A stretch of DNA of 64,000 nt from Delftia tsuruhatensis NBRC 16741 (GCF_001571325.1 NZ_BCTO01000042.1:1-64000), one strand, 5' to 3'; positions 13,759 through 22,189 are shown, counted from the stretch's first letter. Notes: generated by a model not told the origin, from the letters alone. Translations and numbers: made by a program.

Positions 13759-15411
13759 TCATGCGACCTTGAGCTGCCCTGTCTCTCCGTGCCTGTCTTC
13801 GCGAACCATGTCGGCGGCCTTCTCGGCCATCATCACCACGGGCGCATTGGTGTTGCCCGAGACCAGGGTGGGCATGACCGAGCAATCGACCACGCGCAGC
13901 CCGGCCATGCCATGCACGCGCAGGCGCGCATCGACCACGGCCAGGGCGTCGCTGCCCATGCGGCAGGTGCCGCTGGGGTGGAAGATGGTGGCGCCGTGGT
14001 TGCGGCAGAACTCCAGCAGCTCCGCATCGCTGTGCGCATCGGGGCCGGGCTTGACCTCGCGCTTCACGAAGGGGCGCATGGCCGGTGTGTCGGCAATGGC
14101 GCGTGCCGCGCGCACGGCCGCCACGTTGGTGCGGCGGTCCAGGTCGGTGGCCAGGTAGTTGGGCTGGATGGAGGGCGGCTCGAAGGCATCGCGCGAGCGG
14201 ATGCGCAACTGCCCGCGTGACTCGGGCCGCAGCTGGCAGACCGACATGGTGAAGCCCGAGTACGGATGGACCTGGCCGCCTGCCATGTCGGCCGACAGCG
14301 TGGAGACGTGGAACTGGATGTCGGGCGTGGCGGCCACGGGCCGGCCCTGCTCGTCCCTGAGCGCACGCATGAAGCAGCCGCCCTGGTTGATGCCCACGGC
14401 CAGCGCGCCCGAGCGGAACAGCAGCCACTCCAGCCCCAGCATGGTCCTGCCCACCCAGGAATTGAGCTGGTCATTGGTGGTGATGGGCTGGCTGCATTCG
14501 TAGCCCAGGCGTATCTGAAGATGGTCCTGCAGGTTATCGCCCACGCCCGGCAGATCGTGCACCACGGGAATCCCCAGGGACTGCGACAGCGCGGCCGGGC
14601 CTATGCCCGACAGTTGCAGCAGCTGCGGCGACTGGATGGCGCCTGCCGACAGAATCACCTCGGCCCGCGCCTGGGCCTGGCGCTCCTGCCCGCCTTGCCG
14701 GTAGCGGATGCCGGTGGCGCGCCGGCCGCGCAGCACCAGCTGCGTGGCCATGGCATCGGTCTCTATGCGCAGATTGGGGCGGCGCCGAGCCTCGCCCAGA
14801 TAGGCCTTGGCCGTGCTGCAGCGCAGGCCCTTGTGGGTGGTGAGCTGGTAGTAGCCCGCGCCCTCCTGGTCGCGGCCGTTGAAATCCTCGGTGCGGGGCA
14901 CGCCGACCTGGCCTGCACCGGCGATGAAGGCCTCGATCAGCGGATGCCGGGCGCCGATGTCCGAGACCTTGAGCGGCCCGTCCGCGCCATGGCCCGGGAA
15001 GGCGCCGCGCGCATTGCCTTCGGACTTCACAAAGTAGGGCAGCACCTCCTCATACGACCAGCCCGCATTGCCCAGCGCCGCCCAGTGGTCGTAGTCCTCG
15101 CGCTGGCCGCGCACGTAGATCAGGCCGTTGATGGAGCTGCTGCCGCCCAGCGTGCGGCCGCGCGGCCAGTAAATGCGCCGGCCGTTCATGTTGGGGTCCG
15201 GATCGGTCTCGAACTTCCAGTTGTAGACGGGGCTCCACATGGTCTTGCCGTAGCCGATGGGCAGGTGGATCCAGGGCGAGCGGTCCGGCGGGCCTGCCTC
15301 CAGCAGCAGCACCCGCGTGGCCGGGTCCTCGGACAGGCGCGCGGCCAGCACGCAGCCGGCAGAGCCTGCTCCCACGATCACGTAGTCATAGCTGTCGATG
15401 GGGTCCGGCAT
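13759..15411 (-). CDS. GMC-family FAD-dependent oxidoreductase (choline/alcohol dehydrogenase type)
   Basis: 550 residues. The N-terminal Rossmann motif YDYVIVGAGSAGCVLAARLSE binds FAD; GRTLGGSSSINGLIYVRGQ is the PROSITE GMC signature 1, and the GIPVVHDLPGVGDNLQDHLQ region is characteristic. Near the C-terminus, FHPSGTCRMG and SGNTNAPVVMMAEKAADM hold the active-site His/Asn region. Family members oxidise choline, aliphatic or polyethylene-glycol alcohols to aldehydes; the substrate is not readable here. AGGAG lies 7 nt before ATG 15411. The gene is divergent from the IclR regulator, with a large dyad directly upstream (15428-15468), and is followed by the MHS symporter. Confidence 0.92.
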   Translation of the reverse strand: MPDPIDSYDYVIVGAGSAGCVLAARLSEDPATRVLLLEAGPPDRSPWIHLPIGYGKTMWSPVYNWKFETDPDPNMNGRRIYWPRGRTLGGSSSINGLIYVRGQREDYDHWAALGNAGWSYEEVLPYFVKSEGNARGAFPGHGADGPLKVSDIGARHPLIEAFIAGAGQVGVPRTEDFNGRDQEGAGYYQLTTHKGLRCSTAKAYLGEARRRPNLRIETDAMATQLVLRGRRATGIRYRQGGQERQAQARAEVILSAGAIQSPQLLQLSGIGPAALSQSLGIPVVHDLPGVGDNLQDHLQIRLGYECSQPITTNDQLNSWVGRTMLGLEWLLFRSGALAVGINQGGCFMRALRDEQGRPVAATPDIQFHVSTLSADMAGGQVHPYSGFTMSVCQLRPESRGQLRIRSRDAFEPPSIQPNYLATDLDRRTNVAAVRAARAIADTPAMRPFVKREVKPGPDAHSDAELLEFCRNHGATIFHPSGTCRMGSDALAVVDARLRVHGMAGLRVVDCSVMPTLVSGNTNAPVVMMAEKAADMVREDRHGETGQLKVA

Positions 15412-15427
15412 GCAGTGGCTCCTTTTG

Positions 15428-15468
15428 AGTTTCTTTTTAAGGAACTATTTGTTCCTTTTGGTGAAACT
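15428..15468. promoter_or_regulatory. Nested palindromic operator between the GMC and IclR genes
   Basis: Inner arms AAGGAAC (15439-15445) and GTTCCTT (15451-15457) and outer arms AGTTTC (15428-15433) and GAAACT (15463-15468) are both perfect inverted repeats sharing one centre, base 15448. The element lies 17 nt before the GMC start codon. IclR-type regulators bind GGAA/TTCC- and GAAAC/GTTTC-type palindromes, so this is the probable operator of the adjacent regulator. Confidence 0.7.
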
Positions 15469-15576
15469 TATTCGTTGCCGCCGTGGACCGCAACCCCGCG
15501 CAAACCCTTGCCGCCTCCTGGCGATCAGGCATGATCGAAAGCGTTTCCGGCCTTTCACACGACACGACACCGCCCC

Positions 15577-16377
15577 ATGCCGCCATCCCTTGCCAGCGCT
15601 GCCCCGGACCCCACCCCTGCACGGCAGGACGAAGCGAACTCGGTCTCCGATCGCTCCCTGGCCGTGCTCGATTTCGTGACCCAGGCCGAGGCCCCGCCGG
15701 GCCTCATGGACATCGCAGCCGCGCTCAACCTGCCCAAGGCCACGGCCTCGCGCCTGTGCTCCCACCTGGAGGCGCGGCAATGGCTGCTGCGCCATGAGGG
15801 TGACCGCAGCTTCTCGCCAGGCCCCAAGCTGCTGAGCCTGGCCGTGCGCGCCCTGCAAGCCGACCCGCGCCAGGCCCTGCGCCATGAGCTGCTGTCCCAA
15901 CTGGTGGCCCGTCTGGGCGAGACCTGCAACCTCACCGTGCTGGACGGCACGCGCGTGCGCTACCTGGACCGTGTCGAGACCCACTGGCCGCTGCGCATCC
16001 AGCTGGAGGCCGGATCGATGGTGCCCATCCACGCCACGGCCAGCGGCAAGCTGTTCCTGGCCCATATGCCTGCGGCCCGGCGCGCCGCCATTCTGGACAG
16101 CGTGGAACTCACCGCCTGCACGGCCAACACGCTGACCACGCCCGAGGCGCTGGCACAGGAGTGCGCGCGCATCGTGCGCGAAGGCCACTCCTGCGACCGC
16201 GAGGAATTCATGCGCGGCATGATCGCCGTGGCCGTGCCCGTGCGCGATGCCAAGGGCCAGTGCCGCGCCACGCTGGCCGTGCATGCGCCGGAGGCGCGCA
16301 TGCCGCTGGCGCAGGCGCTGGAGGGCCTGCCGCACCTGAAGGAAACGGCCCAGCGCATGGCCGGCCTGCTCTTCTGA
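15577..16377 (+). CDS. IclR-family transcriptional regulator
   Basis: 266 residues. The winged helix (about 25-80) reads SVSDRSLAVLDFVTQAEAPP, then IAAALNLPKATASRLCSHLE. The effector-binding domain (about 95-260) carries the family motif AGSMVPIHATASGKLFLAH and, further on, GHSCDREEFMRGMIAVAVPV. It is divergent from the GMC dehydrogenase/MHS operon and convergent with the TRAP operon, so it probably controls one or both through the dyad at 15428-15468. No clear ribosome-binding site precedes ATG 15577; the first ~25 residues are Pro/Ala-rich and the true start may be a little downstream. Confidence 0.9.
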   Translation: MPPSLASAAPDPTPARQDEANSVSDRSLAVLDFVTQAEAPPGLMDIAAALNLPKATASRLCSHLEARQWLLRHEGDRSFSPGPKLLSLAVRALQADPRQALRHELLSQLVARLGETCNLTVLDGTRVRYLDRVETHWPLRIQLEAGSMVPIHATASGKLFLAHMPAARRAAILDSVELTACTANTLTTPEALAQECARIVREGHSCDREEFMRGMIAVAVPVRDAKGQCRATLAVHAPEARMPLAQALEGLPHLKETAQRMAGLLF

Positions 16378-16400
16378 GGCGCTGGGCACCCCGGAAAAAA

Positions 16401-16478
16401 GGCCCCCACGCTACCCTTGCTGCGCAAGGTCCGCTGCCCACCAGGGGGGCGCTTTATGCCTTGGGGCGGCCAGGCGGC
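16401..16478 (+). repeat. Intergenic repeat family B, copy 1
   Basis: Begins GGCCCCCACGCT, includes the hairpin CCTTGC-TGC-GCAAGG, then a G-rich block and TTGGGGCGGCC, and ends in an A run. It closely matches 19661-19741. Confidence 0.7.
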
Positions 16479-16507
16479 AAAAAAAAGGGCCTCACTCGGA
16501 GGCCCTT
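16479..16507 (-). terminator. Terminator of the TRAP operon
   Basis: On the minus strand, AAGGGCCTC / GAGGCCCTT with a 5-nt loop is followed by eight T residues, immediately after the dctM stop. It abuts repeat family B. Confidence 0.85.
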
Positions 16508-16511
16508 GTCG

Positions 16512-17798
16512 TCACTGGAAGCCCAGTGTATGCGGCAACCAGGTGGACAGCGCGGGGATGAAGGTCAGCAGGCACAGCACCACGAAGTGGGCCAGCAGGA
16601 ACAGCGGCATCTCGCGCGTGAGATCGGTGATGGACACGCGCGTGGCCACCGAGGTCACGAACAGCAGCCCGCCCACGGGCGGCGTGATCATGCCCAGCGT
16701 CAGGTTCACGATCACCACCATGGCGAAGTGCGTGGGATCGATGCCCAGGCTGAACGCAATGGGCGCCAGGATGGGCACCAGGATCATCACGCCGGGCAGC
16801 GGCTCCATGAAGATGCCGAACACCAGCAGCAGGATGTTCACCGCGATCAGGAACAGGGTGGGCGACAGCTGCCAGCTCACGATCAGCTCGGACAGGTACT
16901 GCGGAATGCCCTCCACCGTCAGCACCCAGGCAAAGGCCGCCGAAGTCGCCATCACCAGCAGCACCGAGGCCGTCAGCATGGCCGAGCGCGCCGCAATGCC
17001 CGGCAGCGCCGACCACTGCAGCGTGCGGTACACCCACTTGCCGCAGACCAGGGCGTAGAACACGGCCACCACCGAAGCCTCGGTGGGCGTGAAGATGCCG
17101 AAGCGGATGCCCACCACGATGAGCACGATCAGCATCAGCGCGGGAATCGCCTTGAAGCTGTTGATCCACATCGTGCGGCCGTCGGGGCGCGGCTCGGTGG
17201 AGCGGTAGTCGCGCTTCTTGCACACCCACCAGTTCACGGCGGCCATGGCCAGCGCGATCAGGATGCCGGGGATGAAGCCGGCCATGAACAGCCCGCCCAC
17301 CGACACGTTCTCATCCTGCAGCGCGTAGATGATCATGCTCACCGACGGCGGAATGATGGGTCCCACGATGGCCGTGCTGGCCGTCAGCGCCGCCGCGTAG
17401 GAGCGCGCGTAGCCGGCCTTGTCCATCATCTTGACCATCATCGAGCCGGGGCCGGCCGCATCGGCCAGGGCCGAGCCCGAAATGCCCGAGAACAGCGTCA
17501 GCGACAGCACATTGGCATAGCCCAGGCCGCCGCGCAGATGGCCCACGAACTGCGCGGCAAAGCGCAGCAGCACATGCGTGAGCGCCCCGCCCGACATCAG
17601 CTCGGCCGCCAGGATGAAGAAGGGCACGGCCATCAGCGGAAAGCTGTCTATGCCCGTGAACATCTCCTTGAACACGATGAGCTGCGGATAGCGGCCCCCC
17701 ACGAAGACGGCCAGCGCGGCGGAGATCGCCAGCGCGAAGGCCACCGGAAAGCCCAGCGTGAGCAGGACGATGATGGCGATGAAAAGCGTGATACCCAT
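16512..17798 (-). CDS. dctM: TRAP transporter large permease
   Basis: A 428-residue DctM-type subunit, the Na+-coupled transport channel of a tripartite ATP-independent periplasmic transporter. About 12 hydrophobic segments are visible. MAVPFFILAAELMSGG, then SGISGSALADAAGPGSMMVKMM and GPIIPPSVSMIIYAL are the family signatures. It lies last in a minus-strand operon after dctP and dctQ, separated from dctQ by a family A repeat (17861-17947). Substrates of such systems are C4-dicarboxylates or other organic acids; the neighbouring catabolic genes suggest an organic acid. Confidence 0.95.
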   Translation of the reverse strand: MGITLFIAIIVLLTLGFPVAFALAISAALAVFVGGRYPQLIVFKEMFTGIDSFPLMAVPFFILAAELMSGGALTHVLLRFAAQFVGHLRGGLGYANVLSLTLFSGISGSALADAAGPGSMMVKMMDKAGYARSYAAALTASTAIVGPIIPPSVSMIIYALQDENVSVGGLFMAGFIPGILIALAMAAVNWWVCKKRDYRSTEPRPDGRTMWINSFKAIPALMLIVLIVVGIRFGIFTPTEASVVAVFYALVCGKWVYRTLQWSALPGIAARSAMLTASVLLVMATSAAFAWVLTVEGIPQYLSELIVSWQLSPTLFLIAVNILLLVFGIFMEPLPGVMILVPILAPIAFSLGIDPTHFAMVVIVNLTLGMITPPVGGLLFVTSVATRVSITDLTREMPLFLLAHFVVLCLLTFIPALSTWLPHTLGFQ

Positions 17799-17860
17799 GA
17801 TGTGCGTTCGAATCAGTTATTCATGGCAGAGCGATGGAACTGACACGCTCCAAGGCAGGA

Positions 17861-17947
17861 GACACCAAGCAAGGGCCTGGGCCGGCCGCGCCGCCCCGCA
17901 GCGAGGGTGTCGTCCCCTGGGGGAAGGCGCGCAGCGACTCAGGGGGG
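17861..17947 (-). repeat. Intergenic repeat family A, minus-strand copy
   Basis: Read on the minus strand it starts right after the dctQ stop codon with CCCCCCTGAG, then GCGCCTTCCCCC, GGGGACGAC and CCCTCGCTGCGGGGCGGC, and ends CCCTTGCTTGGTGTC. It matches 62229-62345 over most of its length but lacks that copy's 3' tail. Confidence 0.75.
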
Positions 17948-18463
17948 TCATATGGATGCGGCTGCGTCGGCATCCATCTCGTCGGATTCGGCGAACGAGC
18001 CGTCTGCGATATAGCCGCGCGCAATGAACAGCAGATGCACCAGCATCAGCACGAAGCCCACGGGCATGGCCGCGTAGACGAAGGAGATGGGAATGTCCGT
18101 GGCCGCCGTGGTCTGGAAGCGCGTGGCCCAGACGTACTGCGACGAGGCCACCGCCATCACCGCGCAGAACAGGCCCACGCCCAGCACCACGAGGCGGCGT
18201 AGCCACTGCGCCTTGCGCGTGCCCACCGAGCGGTGCAGGTTGTCGATGGCAACATGGCCACCGAAGCGCAGCACCAGGCCCGCGCCCAGGAAGGTGACCC
18301 AGATCATCATGTGCCGGGCCACTTCCTCGGCCCAGACAATGGAGTCGCCCGTGGTGTAGCGCAGCACCACATTGGCAAACACGATGCAGGCCATGGCCAG
18401 CAGCAGCACGATCAGCAGCCAGCGGTTGCAGGCCACAAGGGCGCGTTCGATTCGGTTGAGCAT
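17948..18463 (-). CDS. dctQ: TRAP transporter small permease
   Basis: 171 residues, four membrane spans. It starts RALVACNRWLLIVLLLAMAC and contains IVWAEEVARHMMIWVTFLGA, the DctQ family signature (W.EE.AR....W..FLG). The C-terminal tail is acidic (ESDEMDADAA). It pairs with DctM in the inner membrane. It follows dctP after a 177-nt spacer with a strong hairpin and precedes dctM after the repeat. No good Shine-Dalgarno is seen before ATG 18463. Confidence 0.93.
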   Translation of the reverse strand: MLNRIERALVACNRWLLIVLLLAMACIVFANVVLRYTTGDSIVWAEEVARHMMIWVTFLGAGLVLRFGGHVAIDNLHRSVGTRKAQWLRRLVVLGVGLFCAVMAVASSQYVWATRFQTTAATDIPISFVYAAMPVGFVLMLVHLLFIARGYIADGSFAESDEMDADAAASI

Positions 18464-18605
18464 AGGAGTGGGCGAGGGCAGGAGGGCAGGGGCGAAAAAG
18501 CCGCAAGAGCCGCGATAGCGGCAAGGGCCGGGCTGCCGTCGGAGGTCAGATCATCGGCGCGGGCGCCGTGCGGGGCCACAGGTGTTGCCCGCAGCGGGGC
18601 GCCCT

Positions 18606-18631
18606 GCATTGCGGGCCGCAGCCCGCAATGC
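18606..18631. other. Hairpin between dctP and dctQ
   Basis: GCATTGCGGGC / GCCCGCAATGC is a perfect 11-bp stem with a CGCA loop, 9 nt after the dctP stop (minus strand) and with no U run. It fits an mRNA-stabilising or attenuating hairpin that raises binding protein over permease. Confidence 0.65.
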
Positions 18632-18640
18632 GTCAGGGGA

Positions 18641-19627
18641 CTACTTGGCGTTGGCGATGGTGTCCAGCGTCTTCTGGCCGAACTTCTTTGCGTATTCCTT
18701 GTAGGCGGGCTCCAGCGCCGTGCGGAAGGCGGCCTGGTCCACCTTCTCCACCACCTGCATGCCGTGGCTCTTGGCTTCTTCCACGCCCTTCTTCTCCACC
18801 GTGTCCACGAACACGCGCGAAGCGATGGCGCCCGACTTGGCGCCCTGCGTGAAGGCCGCCTTCTGGCTGTCGTTCAGCGTGCCCCAGAACGAGGGCGACA
18901 CCAGCAGGGCCATGGGCGCGTACACATGGGCGGTCAGCGTCAGGTGCTTTTGCACCTGCCACAGCTTGGCCGAGGCCAGCACCGAGATCGGGTTCTCCTG
19001 GCCGTCGATCGTGCCCTGCTGCAGCGCACCGATCACCTCGGGCCAGGACATGGGCGTGGGCGATGCGCCCAGCGTGCGGAAGGCCGTGATGTGCACGGGG
19101 TTCTCGGTCACGCGGATCTTCAGGCCCTTGAGATCGGCCACGCCGTTGACGGCGTGCTTGTTGTTGGACAGGTGGCGAAAGCCCTGCTCACCCCAGGCCA
19201 GCGCGACCAGGCCGCGCTTGCTGAACTTGGCCAGCAGCTCCTGGCCGAAGGTGCCGTCCAGCACGGCGCGCGCATGCTGCGTGTCGCGGAACAGGAAGGG
19301 AATGTCCACCACGCCCACATCGGGCACGAAGTTGCTGATGGCGCCCGTGGAGACGATGGCCGCCTCCACCGTGCCCAGCTGCAGGCCCTCGATCAGCTCG
19401 CGCTCGCCGCCCAGGGCGGAGGCGGGGAACTGCTTGAACTTGTAGGCGCCGTTCGTGCCCTTTTCCACCGCATCGGACCAGGCCTGGGCGGCCGCGCCGT
19501 AGTGCGAATTCACGGCCAGTGCGTAGCCCACCTTGACCTCCTTGGTCTGGGCCAGTACGGCGCCAGCCGAGGCAGCCGCCATGGCGGCCACGCAGGTCGA
19601 AAGAAGGGTGCGGCGGATCATTTGCAT
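18641..19627 (-). CDS. dctP: TRAP transporter periplasmic solute-binding protein
   Basis: About 328 residues from ATG 19627. The signal peptide MQMIRRTLLSTCVAAMAAAS runs to a VLAQ cleavage site, and the mature protein begins TKEVKVGYALAVNSHYGAAA. Later motifs GLKIRVTENPVHITAFRTLG and MSWPEVIGALQQGTIDGQEN are diagnostic of DctP proteins; the Arg in KIRV contacts the substrate carboxylate in known family members, so an organic acid is expected. The frame is open 20 codons further upstream, but that part lies in repeat family B and is not signal-like. First gene of dctPQM. Confidence 0.93.
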   Translation of the reverse strand: MQMIRRTLLSTCVAAMAAASAGAVLAQTKEVKVGYALAVNSHYGAAAQAWSDAVEKGTNGAYKFKQFPASALGGERELIEGLQLGTVEAAIVSTGAISNFVPDVGVVDIPFLFRDTQHARAVLDGTFGQELLAKFSKRGLVALAWGEQGFRHLSNNKHAVNGVADLKGLKIRVTENPVHITAFRTLGASPTPMSWPEVIGALQQGTIDGQENPISVLASAKLWQVQKHLTLTAHVYAPMALLVSPSFWGTLNDSQKAAFTQGAKSGAIASRVFVDTVEKKGVEEAKSHGMQVVEKVDQAAFRTALEPAYKEYAKKFGQKTLDTIANAK

Positions 19628-19660
19628 AGCGGCAGTCTCACTTGTTGTGTGTTGAAAAAT

Positions 19661-19741
19661 GGCCCCCACGCTCCCCTTGCAGGGCAAGGTCAGTGGCTAC
19701 CCCGCAGGGAGCCGTTTTTCATCCTGGGGCGGCCCGGCGAT
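19661..19741 (+). repeat. Intergenic repeat family B, copy 2
   Basis: Begins GGCCCCCACGCT like copy 1 (16401-16478), with hairpin CCTTGC-AGG-GCAAGG, a following block ending GGGGCGGCCCGGC and an A run. It lies 33 nt upstream of the dctP start, so the two copies bracket the TRAP operon. Confidence 0.7.
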
Positions 19742-19860
19742 GAAAAAAAGAGCCCATGGATTGTAGTGACCACTCCCCTTGTGGCGACCACGTACAAAGC
19801 GCTCGTCATGTGCGTTGAGGTGCATCTGATTTGGCGATGTCGTGGGCAGCGACCGGCATA

Positions 19861-20193
19861 TCAACCAATGGACAGACGCACCGGCTTTCCCACGCGGCTC
19901 AACATTTCAACCAGGGCATCAATGGTGAACTTTGCAGTCTTTCTGTTCACTACATCCGAGATGCGCGGGCGGGACACCATCAGGATCTCCGCCGCGTCTG
20001 ACTGCTTCAGGTGATGCTGTGCAATCCATTGCGCCAGCTCCGCCATCAGCTGCTCCTTGAGAAGATGGGTGTCGTTGATCTGCTGGCGCGATGCAGCTTG
20101 CAGCTTCAATGCCTCGTCTTCAGGAAAGCCCAGCTCCAGAAAGAGGTTTGCCTTCGCCTTGGTCACATGGCGGATTTCTGTATCGATCTTCAT
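19861..20193 (-). CDS. XRE-family antitoxin (HigA-like)
   Basis: 110 residues. A helix-turn-helix of XRE type covers about residues 50-100 (LAQWIAQHHLKQSDAAEILM, then SRPRISDVVNRKTAKFTID). The N-terminal ~45 residues are the likely toxin-neutralising part. Its start codon overlaps the toxin stop by 4 nt (ATGA at 20190-20193), so the genes are translationally coupled with the toxin first, the order typical of HigBA-type modules. It should repress its own operon through the palindrome at 20545-20562. Confidence 0.88.
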   Translation of the reverse strand: MKIDTEIRHVTKAKANLFLELGFPEDEALKLQAASRQQINDTHLLKEQLMAELAQWIAQHHLKQSDAAEILMVSRPRISDVVNRKTAKFTIDALVEMLSRVGKPVRLSIG

Positions 20194-20534
20194 TTGTTGG
20201 CCTTTCTCATGTGGACCACGGCACGGTAGCGCGCCGATGCGATGTCCTTGTCGTGCCGGCTTGTCACCTGTGATTTCTTCTGGAAGCAGTGCAATACATA
20301 GACCGCTTCCTCGAACTTGGCCACATACATCACCCGGAACGCTCCGCTGGCGTCCCTCACGCGGATCTCCCGTGTCCCGGCGCCCACGTCGTCGAAGGGT
20401 TTCCAGTCCTCCGGTTCCTGGCCTGCCTGAACCTTGCTCAACTGAAAGCCCGCATCTCGCCTGGGGCCTGCGGGAAAGTCCCGCAGATCGTCGTATGAGG
20501 ATCCGACCCAGCGGATGTCTTTGTCCTGCTCCAT
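20190..20534 (-). CDS. RelE/HigB-like toxin (phage-derived Gp49-like family)
   Basis: 114 residues. IRWVGSSYDDLRDFPAGPRR near the start, then FRVMYVAKFEEAVYVLHCFQ and KKSQ, match the HigB/Gp49-like RelE-superfamily fold, whose members cleave mRNA on the ribosome. The family catalytic residues are scattered Arg/Lys; the run RVMYVAKF...VLHCFQKK is the most conserved part. AAGGA precedes ATG 20534, and the operator palindrome begins only 11 nt upstream. Toxin activity is inferred from family and operon context. Confidence 0.85.
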   Translation of the reverse strand: MEQDKDIRWVGSSYDDLRDFPAGPRRDAGFQLSKVQAGQEPEDWKPFDDVGAGTREIRVRDASGAFRVMYVAKFEEAVYVLHCFQKKSQVTSRHDKDIASARYRAVVHMRKANK

Positions 20535-20544
20535 GGAAGATCCT

Positions 20545-20562
20545 TGTATAAAATTTTATACA
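20545..20562. promoter_or_regulatory. Perfect palindrome upstream of the toxin-antitoxin operon
   Basis: TGTATAAAATTTTATACA is an exact 18-bp palindrome 11 nt before the toxin start. It also contains TATAAA, a plausible -10 in either orientation. Probable autoregulatory operator for the antitoxin. Confidence 0.75.
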
Positions 20563-20618
20563 GGCATGCCGAAGGCGTAAAGCGGCTGTATGGCCTTTCG
20601 AGTGCGTGCATCAAAGCA

Positions 20619-20650
20619 AAAACGCCCGAGGCGCAGGCATCGGGCGTTTT
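20619..20650 (-). terminator. Terminator of putP (possibly bidirectional)
   Basis: AAAACGCCCGA / TCGGGCGTTTT, a perfect 11-bp stem with a 10-nt loop; the minus-strand read ends in TTTTTGC. It lies about 37 nt after the putP stop. Confidence 0.88.
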
Positions 20651-20686
20651 GCGTCATGGCAGGGGTGCCGTCTTCGTGCGCACGGC

Positions 20687-22189
20687 TCAGCGTGCCCCGA
20701 TCCGCTCGAACTCGTTCTCCACCGCCGCATGCGCCTTCAGGATGCTTTGCGAAGGCGCAGGGCCCATGCGGCTGACGACCACCGTGGCCAGCCAGGCCAG
20801 GATGAAGCCGGGGATGATCTCGTACAGGCCCAGCCAGCCGAACTGCTTCCACACCAGCACCGTCACGGCGCCGGTGATGATGCCGGCCAGCGCGCCGCCG
20901 CGCGTCATGCGGCTCCAGAACAGCGACAGGATGATCACCGGGCCGAAGGCGGCGCCGAAGCCGGCCCAGGCGTAGCTGACCATGCCCAGCACCTTGGAGT
21001 CGGGATTGCTGGCGATGGCGATGGCGATCAAGGCCACCAGCAGCACCATGGCGCGGCCGATCCAGACCAGTTCGATCTGGCTGGCGTTCTTGCGCAGGAA
21101 GGTGCGGTAGATGTCTTCGGTCAGCGCGCTGGAGCACACCAGCAGCTGGCACGACAGCGTGCTCATCACGGCCGCCAGGATGGCTGCCAGCAGCGCGCCC
21201 GAGATCCAGGGGTTGAACAGCTGCTTGGTGATCTCCATGAACACCGTCTCGGCATTGGCGTTCACGGCGGCGGCGCCACCGGGGTTGGCCGCGAAGTAGG
21301 GGATGCCGATGAAGCCCACGGCCACGGCGCCGGCCAGGCACAGGATCATCCAGGTCATGCTGATGCGGCGGGCCGAGGGAATGGTCTGCACCGACGATGC
21401 CGCCATGAAGCGCACCAGGATGTGCGGCTGGCCGAAGTAGCCCAGGCCCCAGGCCAGCAGCGAGACCACGCCCACGAAGCTGGCGCCACGGAACAGGTCG
21501 AACTTCTCTGCCGCCACGATGGCGTGCAGGTCCTGGCCCGGCTGCAGATGGCCCTGCACGGCCAGCCAGGCGATCACGGGCGCCAGGATCAGGGCCGTGA
21601 TCATCAACGATGCCTGGATGGTGTCCGTCCAGCTCACGGCCAGGAAGCCGCCGATGAACACATAGGCGATGGTGCACAGCGCGCCCACCCACAGGGCCGT
21701 GCTGTAGGGCATGCCGAACATGTTCTCGAACAGGCGCGCTCCCGCCACCACGCCCGAGGCGCAGTACAGCGTGAAGAACACCAGGATCACCACGGCCGTC
21801 ACGATGCGCAGCACGCTGGAGTGGTCCTCGAAGCGGTTGGCCAGGTAGTCGGGCAGCGTCAGCGCATTGCCGGCGCGCTCGGTGTACAGGCGCAGCCGCG
21901 CCGCCACCAGGCGCCAGTTCAGGTAGGCGCCCAGGATCAGGCCGATGGCGATCCAGGCTTCCGACAGGCCGGACAGGTAGATGGCGCCGGGCAGGCCCAT
22001 CAGCAGCCAGCCGCTCATGTCCGAGGCACCGGCCGACAGCGCCGTCACGAAGCTGCCCAGGCTGCGGCCGCCCAGGATGTAGTCGGAAAGATTCTTGGTG
22101 CTGAAGTAGCCGATGGCGCCGATGCCGAGCATGGCGACCAGGTAGATGGCGAACATGATCGCCGTCGGGTCGTTCCAGTTGAATTGCAT
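20687..22189 (-). CDS. putP: Sodium/proline symporter
   Basis: 500 residues of the solute:sodium symporter family with about 13 spans. The start AIMFAIYLVAMLGIGAIGYF and the motifs LSDYILGGRSLGSFVTALSA, then GASDMSGWLLMGLPG and WGLGYFGQPHILVRFMA are PutP hallmarks (GGRSLG, SAGASDMSGWLLMGLPGA, FGQPHI.VRFMA). Imports L-proline with Na+ for the PutA pathway. It lies 79 nt downstream of putA in the same direction, probably as one operon. The C-terminal tail carries a Glu/Arg-rich end (ENEFERIGAR). Confidence 0.95.
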   Translation of the reverse strand: MQFNWNDPTAIMFAIYLVAMLGIGAIGYFSTKNLSDYILGGRSLGSFVTALSAGASDMSGWLLMGLPGAIYLSGLSEAWIAIGLILGAYLNWRLVAARLRLYTERAGNALTLPDYLANRFEDHSSVLRIVTAVVILVFFTLYCASGVVAGARLFENMFGMPYSTALWVGALCTIAYVFIGGFLAVSWTDTIQASLMITALILAPVIAWLAVQGHLQPGQDLHAIVAAEKFDLFRGASFVGVVSLLAWGLGYFGQPHILVRFMAASSVQTIPSARRISMTWMILCLAGAVAVGFIGIPYFAANPGGAAAVNANAETVFMEITKQLFNPWISGALLAAILAAVMSTLSCQLLVCSSALTEDIYRTFLRKNASQIELVWIGRAMVLLVALIAIAIASNPDSKVLGMVSYAWAGFGAAFGPVIILSLFWSRMTRGGALAGIITGAVTVLVWKQFGWLGLYEIIPGFILAWLATVVVSRMGPAPSQSILKAHAAVENEFERIGAR

